From contig NC_060232.1 in assembly GCF_021155775.2 (NCBI RefSeq), positions 17,801,922-17,865,921 on the forward strand: 64,000 nucleotides of DNA, in the 5' to 3' direction. The position numbers and the translations under genes were made by a program. The notes under the pieces are model-generated. The model had not been told where the DNA came from and did not search any database. It saw nothing but the letters and a program-made list of their open reading frames with translations. Below, piece after piece: positions 58,625 to 64,000 of the stretch (positions are counted from its first letter, which is position 1; the number at the start of each line of letters is the position of its first letter). This DNA comes from Neodiprion pinetum. Its lineage: Eukaryota > Arthropoda > Insecta > Hymenoptera > Diprionidae.

Positions 58625-60200
58625 ATTGATTGATTGATTGATCGATTTTATTACTATGCCCTAGCAAGCTGTAGGGCGAAGGCAGACTAACATAAGGTGG
58701 AAATATTGTTATATTTCATTTATAAATTATAGTAAAGTTAGCTCACAGGTAAATATAGAGTGAATAATCGAGAAAAAAGATGAAGTGTAGAGAAACAAGT
58801 TGTTGACTTATGAAGGTAATAATACATAATTAATAATAGATATGTAATATACAACAGAAGACAACAGTATGAGCTAGCTTATAGTCGAGTTATTATAGAC
58901 AATAATGCTGCAAAACAAACAATCAAATAATCATTACAGTAAAATTAGACGCCATGGAGCTTAAAACTATAATTAAGACCGTCGGAGATGATCAAAAAGT
59001 CTCGTTTTGAAAATATCTAACGAAGGGGATGAGGAAATTAATACAGCAGGCGGGAAGAATTGCGGAAAGTAGCAGTGCAGTGTAAAGGGATGTGAAGAAC
59101 GGAATGAGACTGGGGAAGTCGCAAGGAGCGTCGAAGACCATCGTCGACAAGTTGAACCAGTTCAGCAAGGTAACGAGGGAAATGCATCGACAGTATTTTA
59201 TACGTCATAATGCCAAGAAAATGAAAGCGACGGTTTCTCACGGATAACCATCCCAGACGCAGCCTGAACGGAGTGATGTGTACATCTCGACGAATATCAT
59301 GGATGAAACGAATGCAGCAATTGGCTAGACATTCAAGTTTGGTGTTCAGCTCGTCTGTTAAGTCGTTGAACACTAAGCAACTGCAGTCGAGTTGCAGGAA
59401 GATAAGAGTAGAAATAAGTTTGATTCTAAGCTGCGTTGAGAGCGAGTTCTTGTGGTATTTTAGTTTGTGGAGAATAGAGTGGACCTTCTGCGACAGATGA
59501 GCAATATGCCTATTCCACGAAAGATCAGAGGAGAAGTGGACACAGAGGTTACGTGTGTCAGAGACAAAGAATAAACATGAATCGCCAATAGTGATGGGAG
59601 GTAGATTTTGCAGGTCAATAGTTCGCACGTAAACTCCGCTACAAAGAATCGATATTTTAGATTTACCGATGTTCACGGCTAAACCATTTGTAGCAGCAAA
59701 CTGTGAAACAACCATTACATCGTTTGCAATTTTATTCAAGCCGTCATTGATTTCGGAGGGGGAGCAATGAAGATATATTTGTGTGTCATCGGCAAAGATC
59801 ATTCTCTTGCAGTATCTAAGGTTACTACCGATATCATTGATGAATAGGGAGAATAAAAGAGGACCAAGAACAGATCCCTGTGGTACCCCAATTGATGTAT
59901 TTAACCAAGCTGATCTACGACCACACTGATGAACGACAGTCTGTGACCTCCCAGTAAGATATGAGAAAATTTACGTGGAGGTTGCCTGTGAGAAACCAGG
60001 AGCTTTCAATTTCGTTAAAAGGAGCAGATGCGGCACGGTGTCGAAAGCCTTACTAAAATCAAATACCATTAGAACGTAATCGTGCGCTGATCAATACCCC
60101 GTCAAACATCGTCCGCCACTCTAAGAAGTGCGGACTGAGTGCTGTGGTTGGAACGATACCCAGATTGCCTCGAATCGAGCAAGTTATGTTCGTCTGACCC
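58625..60200 (-). mobile_element. LINE 2, 5'-truncated jockey/CR1-type element
   Basis: The 3' tail (ATTG)n at about 58625-58641 is followed by TTTTATTACTATGCCCTAG, similar to the tail region of LINE 1 (TTTATTATGCC). ORF2 sequence extends up to about 60190 and then gives way to A+T-rich sequence, so the element is 5' truncated inside the reverse transcriptase. A GA-rich stretch (58604-58625) precedes the tail. Confidence 0.83.
59038..60190 (-). pseudogene. LINE 2 ORF2 fragment, reverse transcriptase C-terminal part
   Basis: Coding runs from LLDSRQSGYRSNHSTQSALL through KAFDTV, GVPQGSVLGPLLFSLFINDI and MIFADDTQIYLH (catalytic box) to a long C-terminal region (SLSTQLRIKLISTLIF, RNRRFHFLGIMTYKIL). 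A stop lies before IFSYLTGRSQ, and a frame change lies near 60080-60100. It is similar throughout to LINE 1 (for example LTDELNTKLECLANCCIRFI against LTDKLDTKLQRLINCCIHFI), but far from identical, so the two are different subfamilies or an old and a diverged copy. Confidence 0.85.
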
Positions 60201-60204
60201 GGGA

Positions 60205-62103
60205 AAAATTTTTTTCATATAATTATATAAAAATATATATAAATCATTATATGAAATTATGTATGAGTTTTGGCCATATATAATTATACAGGGTGACCAC
60301 GATAAGGTGGCCACCCCCCTCCAAAATCTAGCCGTGTGATAATTTGAGAAATTTTTTGCATAATTTTTAAAGGATTTGCGACGATCTCTCCGATAGTGAA
60401 GTCAAAATTTTTTTAGAAACAACCGTTTTTGCTCGCGAAAAAAAAATTTTCGATTTCGAGACCAAAAATAGGGTTTAATTTTTTTTTCTGAAAATACGCA
60501 AAATCCTGTGCGCGGATATCAAAAATTTTCCGGGATTCGTCAAACCAATCACCCAGAAATAAATCTCAAAATTCGAACTTTTTGTCGAAAATTCGGTACT
60601 AACTGGCGGAACAGGTGGAATTGAAATATCTGGCAAAATCGACCAGCGCCAACTTCACCCGAGTCCAGGTAGCGGTATACGATATGTCATTGACGATTCT
60701 GCGCGATGAGTTTCGTTGGACTGACTTTCTCTGTTTGCAGCTAGGCGAGCAGCAAGATTAGTAGTTTGAAAATATCTGCATTGAGAGAAGCGTGACAAAA
60801 ACGTCTGCATTTAAAATTATCAATGATAATTACACGAAAGCAGCATAACGGGAGGTTAACAAGCATTTTGTTATCATCGGTTGCCAGTGACAACCGTTGT
60901 AGCACGGAGGTTAGCGAACGCTCGCGCGTGGCCGATCCGGCCGATCAAGATCCCGCTATTACCGTTTGCCGACGCGGCGACGTCGAGATGATGTAGCGCA
61001 AAAATTGAAATTCTTTCGAAAATGATCATCGAATCATCCCGATTCCGTCAAAGTGCAGCATTATTGACAAAGGCTTATCACTCTTATTTTACACAAAAAT
61101 GATTTGAAGAAACGAACAGAATCCACCCGAATTTTGACAGTGTATTGCTTGTTCGTCGCAAAATTCTAGGTCAGTTTATTTATATTCTGGAGAACGATGC
61201 GCGAAAATTGGTTAATTCTGACACCGTGTATTTACTTTCGTACGTCGAATATTTCCGCGGCAACAAAGCACATGGGTGGCCGACTTTTCTGTGATTCTAG
61301 TAGTAACAATGAGCGCAATATTGCCACGACCCAGCGTTATTTTCACGCAATGATCAAACCGGGGACAGTAAACCACGGTTCGAAATTATTTTCGATGAAA
61401 ATATGCCGTTGCATTCTGGAATTTCGTTAATTGTCCGACAAATTGATACGTAATGCGTAAGAACGAAATGACTCGCATTTGTTTAGAACGAAACCCTTCC
61501 ATTGCTCTTTACTTCAATACGAAAATCGTACTATTCTTATCCAGATGACATAAGTATGTACGAAGCACGACAGGCTGAGGTATCGTTAAAGTACGGCGAA
61601 AGTATGGCCGATGTTATGACAGAAGTAGAAGCATGAAGGAATAATCGTCAGGTTATGATTCATCTACCTTTTACCTGTGATTTTTCCATTTCGTGGGCGA
61701 CAAAGACAGTATTTTTTCGTAAATGCGATCGCTACGCTTCACTTTCCATTTCAATTCAATGACAGTTCGTCAATGACAATAATTAGCAAACTAATATTGA
61801 GTTTGTAAACCGATGCAGAGATTTGATACTTAATTCTATACAATTCCTTACAGATATGGTAATACAAATGTTTGATTGGTTTTTACATGTGCAATGAAAT
61901 ATTTTGTTTCATTCAAAATATGTACAATGCGTAAATTCGGGAATCCGTTATTTTTTCGGATCGCGCATAGTATTGCACAACAGAATTATGCACCTTCGAT
62001 ACTCCTCTTATGTTAATCCGTCCTCCTCGCTGAAAATTTTTTCAACGAATGCTGAAATTTACAGGGACGCGGGCATAATATTTGCAATGTTGCCCGCTAC
62101 ATT
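60205..62103. other. 1.9-kb stretch without a recognised gene
   Basis: No open frame looks real. ACAGGGTGACCACGATAAGG near 60292 resembles the ACAGGGTG ends of some insect repeats but no partner end was found. The rest is A+T-rich single-copy-looking sequence. Confidence 0.45.
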
Positions 62104-62337
62104 TCATACATTGAATAATGCGTAATTACTTTTCACTGCGTAATAAATATTCTCCGGCATTGCTTCGTGTTTGCCTTTCCCGGTTGGACTCATCTCTGTC
62201 AAACTATCGTTGTCTAAGATAATTTTGAAGAGTGCTCGGTTCGTTTCTTTCCGACTCTTGTACATAATCTCTGTGACGGCGGCCATTTGCACATTGTCAA
62301 CCCACACGTCGTACCCTATGCTTAACCGTACTTGATG
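62104..62337 (-). pseudogene. BEN-domain-like fragment
   Basis: The minus-strand frame, open upstream of the first start codon, reads VRLSIGYDVWVDNVQMAAV, then TNRALFKIILDNDSLTEMS, then PTGKGKHEAMPENIYYAVKS, close to the general pattern of BEN domains (hydrophobic helix, L-x-S-x-x-G-K, then a helix with A-I/V). BEN domains bind DNA or proteins in chromatin regulation. It ends with a stop shortly after the domain, as BEN proteins often do. I see no further exons. It could be a last exon of a host gene, a processed fragment, or a chance resemblance. Confidence 0.35.
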
Positions 62338-62740
62338 ACAATTTAAAAATGATAATTATCTTATCAAAATTAGTGACCATTTAGTGTAAAAGTATTACCA
62401 ACAGATCGTTTTCCGCTACTCGGTGCTGTTACTTTCAGGACAATTTTAAAAGTGTTCCATGAATTCGTTTGATTAACGCATTTATTCGTTTCTTTGTTTT
62501 AATTGCGACTGTAGTCGCAGTTTCATAATGTAGCTACACAACATTTTGTTGGAGACATTGAATTGATGCATTATTTACTGAAAATTTAATGCATTATGAA
62601 ACGGACGCAGCATTATTGTAAATGGTGTATTTTTTCACAGATCACGAGTGCACCACCTCGACATACAAGTTTGAATTTCTGAATCGACGTGATCTGAGAT
62701 ACTGTATTCGTGCGTGTACATATAATTATTTTTAATTATT

Positions 62741-62902
62741 TAATTTATTTATTTATTTATTGATTCATTCATTCATTCATTGATTTAATTATTCATTGAT
62801 TCATTCATTTATTTATTCATTGATTCATTCATTGATTCATTCATTGATTCATTCATTTATTTATTCATTCATTTACTTATTTATTCATTTATTTTTTTTT
62901 TT
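62741..62902 (+). repeat. (ATTT/ATTC/ATTG)n microsatellite
   Basis: About 160 bases of mixed four-base units TTCA, TTTA and TTGA, ending in a T run. Confidence 0.95.
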
Positions 62903-62969
62903 CTTTGCGTATGGCCAAATCGGTGGGGAAATCCTTTATGGACCGCCCTAGGTAGGGTACCGTCACTCC

Positions 62970-64000
62970 CAGGAGTGTGGGACTCGCCTTACAGAATACC
63001 CACTAAAACCACCACCAAAAACCGTTCCTTGCTGTCGTCCACACCCCACGGAACTGTCGTCGTACCTGTTTTTGAGAATCAAATATCACGATTAGAACAA
63101 TACGAGGCAAATATTTTGATAAAATTAAATCTAACAAACGGATGTGAACTAGACTTTTCACCATTTTCGTGACACCATTCTCGCGTTACAGAAACGCTGA
63201 AACTCAGGTTTATTTGCAATAAGATTCATTAGAGTTCAGTAGTATTCAATACGAGCCTGTAGTAAAAAGAAACTTGTCTTGCATTTCATTTCTCGTCTCG
63301 TTCTGTGTTATCGTCCGCCAAAAGCCATTCCTAGCTGTCGTCCACACCACACGGAACTGTCGTCGCATCTGTTTTTGAGAATCAAATATGAGGATTAGAA
63401 AAATACGAGGCACATATTTTGATAAAATTAGATTTGACATTTTTGAAACTACAGATGCAGTTTAACGTGCATCAAAAACAAACGAATGTGCACTCGACTT
63501 TTTACGATTTTCGTGACACCATTCTCGCATTACAGAAACGCTGAAGCTCAAATTTCTTCGCAATAAGAATCAATCATTACAGTTTTGTAGTGTTTAATAC
63601 GAGCGTTTAATAAAAAGAAACTTGTCTTGCGTTTCACGTCTGATTTTGCCAGCTCTTCGTGTCCGCCGACAGCCGTACCTTGCTTATCCTCGAGATCCCA
63701 CGGGACTATCGTCTAACCTATTTTCAACATTAAACAGCACAATAAGAAAAATACGAGGTGCCTTTTTGATGATAACGATTCCTATGTTATTCAAACATCA
63801 TATACAGTTTTGTGTGCGGTAGAAAACAAAGAGAGTTTTGACGTCCCACCACTTCTGTTATACTATTTTCACACATCTGAGGATTTTTTTTTCAACCCTC
63901 TGAATAACAATAATAATAATTCATGACAGTTTCGCGTTGTCAATCATTGAAGATTTGTAAAAAGAATCATATCTCACATTTCATTCCTGGTTCCGTTGCC
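62970..64000 (+). repeat. Diverged tandem array, units of about 300-350 bases
   Basis: At least three units start near 63028, 63326 and 63676. Shared words are TTGCTGTCGTCCACACC, GAATCAAATAT, ATTTTGATAAAATTA, TTCGTGACACCATTCTCGC, TACAGAAACGCTGAA and AAAGAAACTTGTCTTGC. The second unit has about 50 bases (TTTGAAACTACAGATGCAGT onward) missing from the first and recognisable in the third. No stable open frame crosses the units. The array runs off the window. Confidence 0.75.

Noticed and set aside
1..64000. CRISPR arrays, tRNA or rRNA genes, bacterial operons
   Set aside because: No regularly spaced short repeats with unique spacers, no clear cloverleaf or rRNA signature, and gene content is typical of eukaryotic transposons.

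Overview
The window is eukaryotic and looks like repeat-rich arthropod (most likely insect) DNA. It is A+T-rich, has GT-AG introns of 66 and 98 bases, long A/T homopolymers and several microsatellites, and almost every recognisable coding stretch belongs to a transposable element. I see no bacterial operons, no CRISPR array and no rRNA or tRNA gene that I can support. The only possible non-transposon coding trace is a short BEN-like fragment near 62.1-62.3 kb.

Layout. 1-3011 is a truncated copy of an Academ-like DNA transposon whose full version lies at 24423-33003. 3012-11793 is a complete Ty3/gypsy LTR retrotransposon with 437-base LTRs, gag, pol in the -1 frame, and an unusual insertion of two TARG1-like macro (ADP-ribose binding or hydrolase) domains between RNase H and integrase. 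12042-15868 is a broken protein-primed DNA polymerase B gene of Polinton/Maverick type. A probable piece of a Polinton-type capsid protein lies at 22909-23346. Between them, flanked by a 15-base target-site duplication, sits a composite Penelope-like element (15934-22593) made of one inverted and one forward copy with three LTR-like segments, each carrying a hammerhead-ribozyme-like core.

24423-33003 is an 8.6-kb DNA transposon with about 1.6-kb terminal inverted repeats. Its gene encodes an N-terminal Cys-rich region, an XPG/FEN-like nuclease core and a CXC-type Cys-rich tail. 33004-38094 has no gene I recognise. 38951 to about 43880 is a jockey/CR1-type LINE on the minus strand. 43914-58307 is a 14.4-kb palindrome: two almost identical 7-kb arms, each holding a related nuclease-type transposon gene pointing outward from a 0.36-kb spacer with a 44-base triple repeat. 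The gene in each arm is interrupted by the same 1300-base TTAA-flanked element, so that insertion came before the inverted duplication. 58625 to about 60200 is a 5'-truncated LINE of the same group as the first. 60.2-64 kb is mainly non-coding and ends in a diverged tandem array.

No pathway links these genes; the window is a nest of mobile elements in which each unit carries its own replication or transposition functions. Nearly all are broken. Many, though not all, of the frame breaks lie in A/T runs of 8-10 bases, so some could be assembly errors rather than real decay. The most unusual content is the macro-domain retrotransposon, with its in-phase TTTAAAC frameshift signal, and the giant palindromic transposon.
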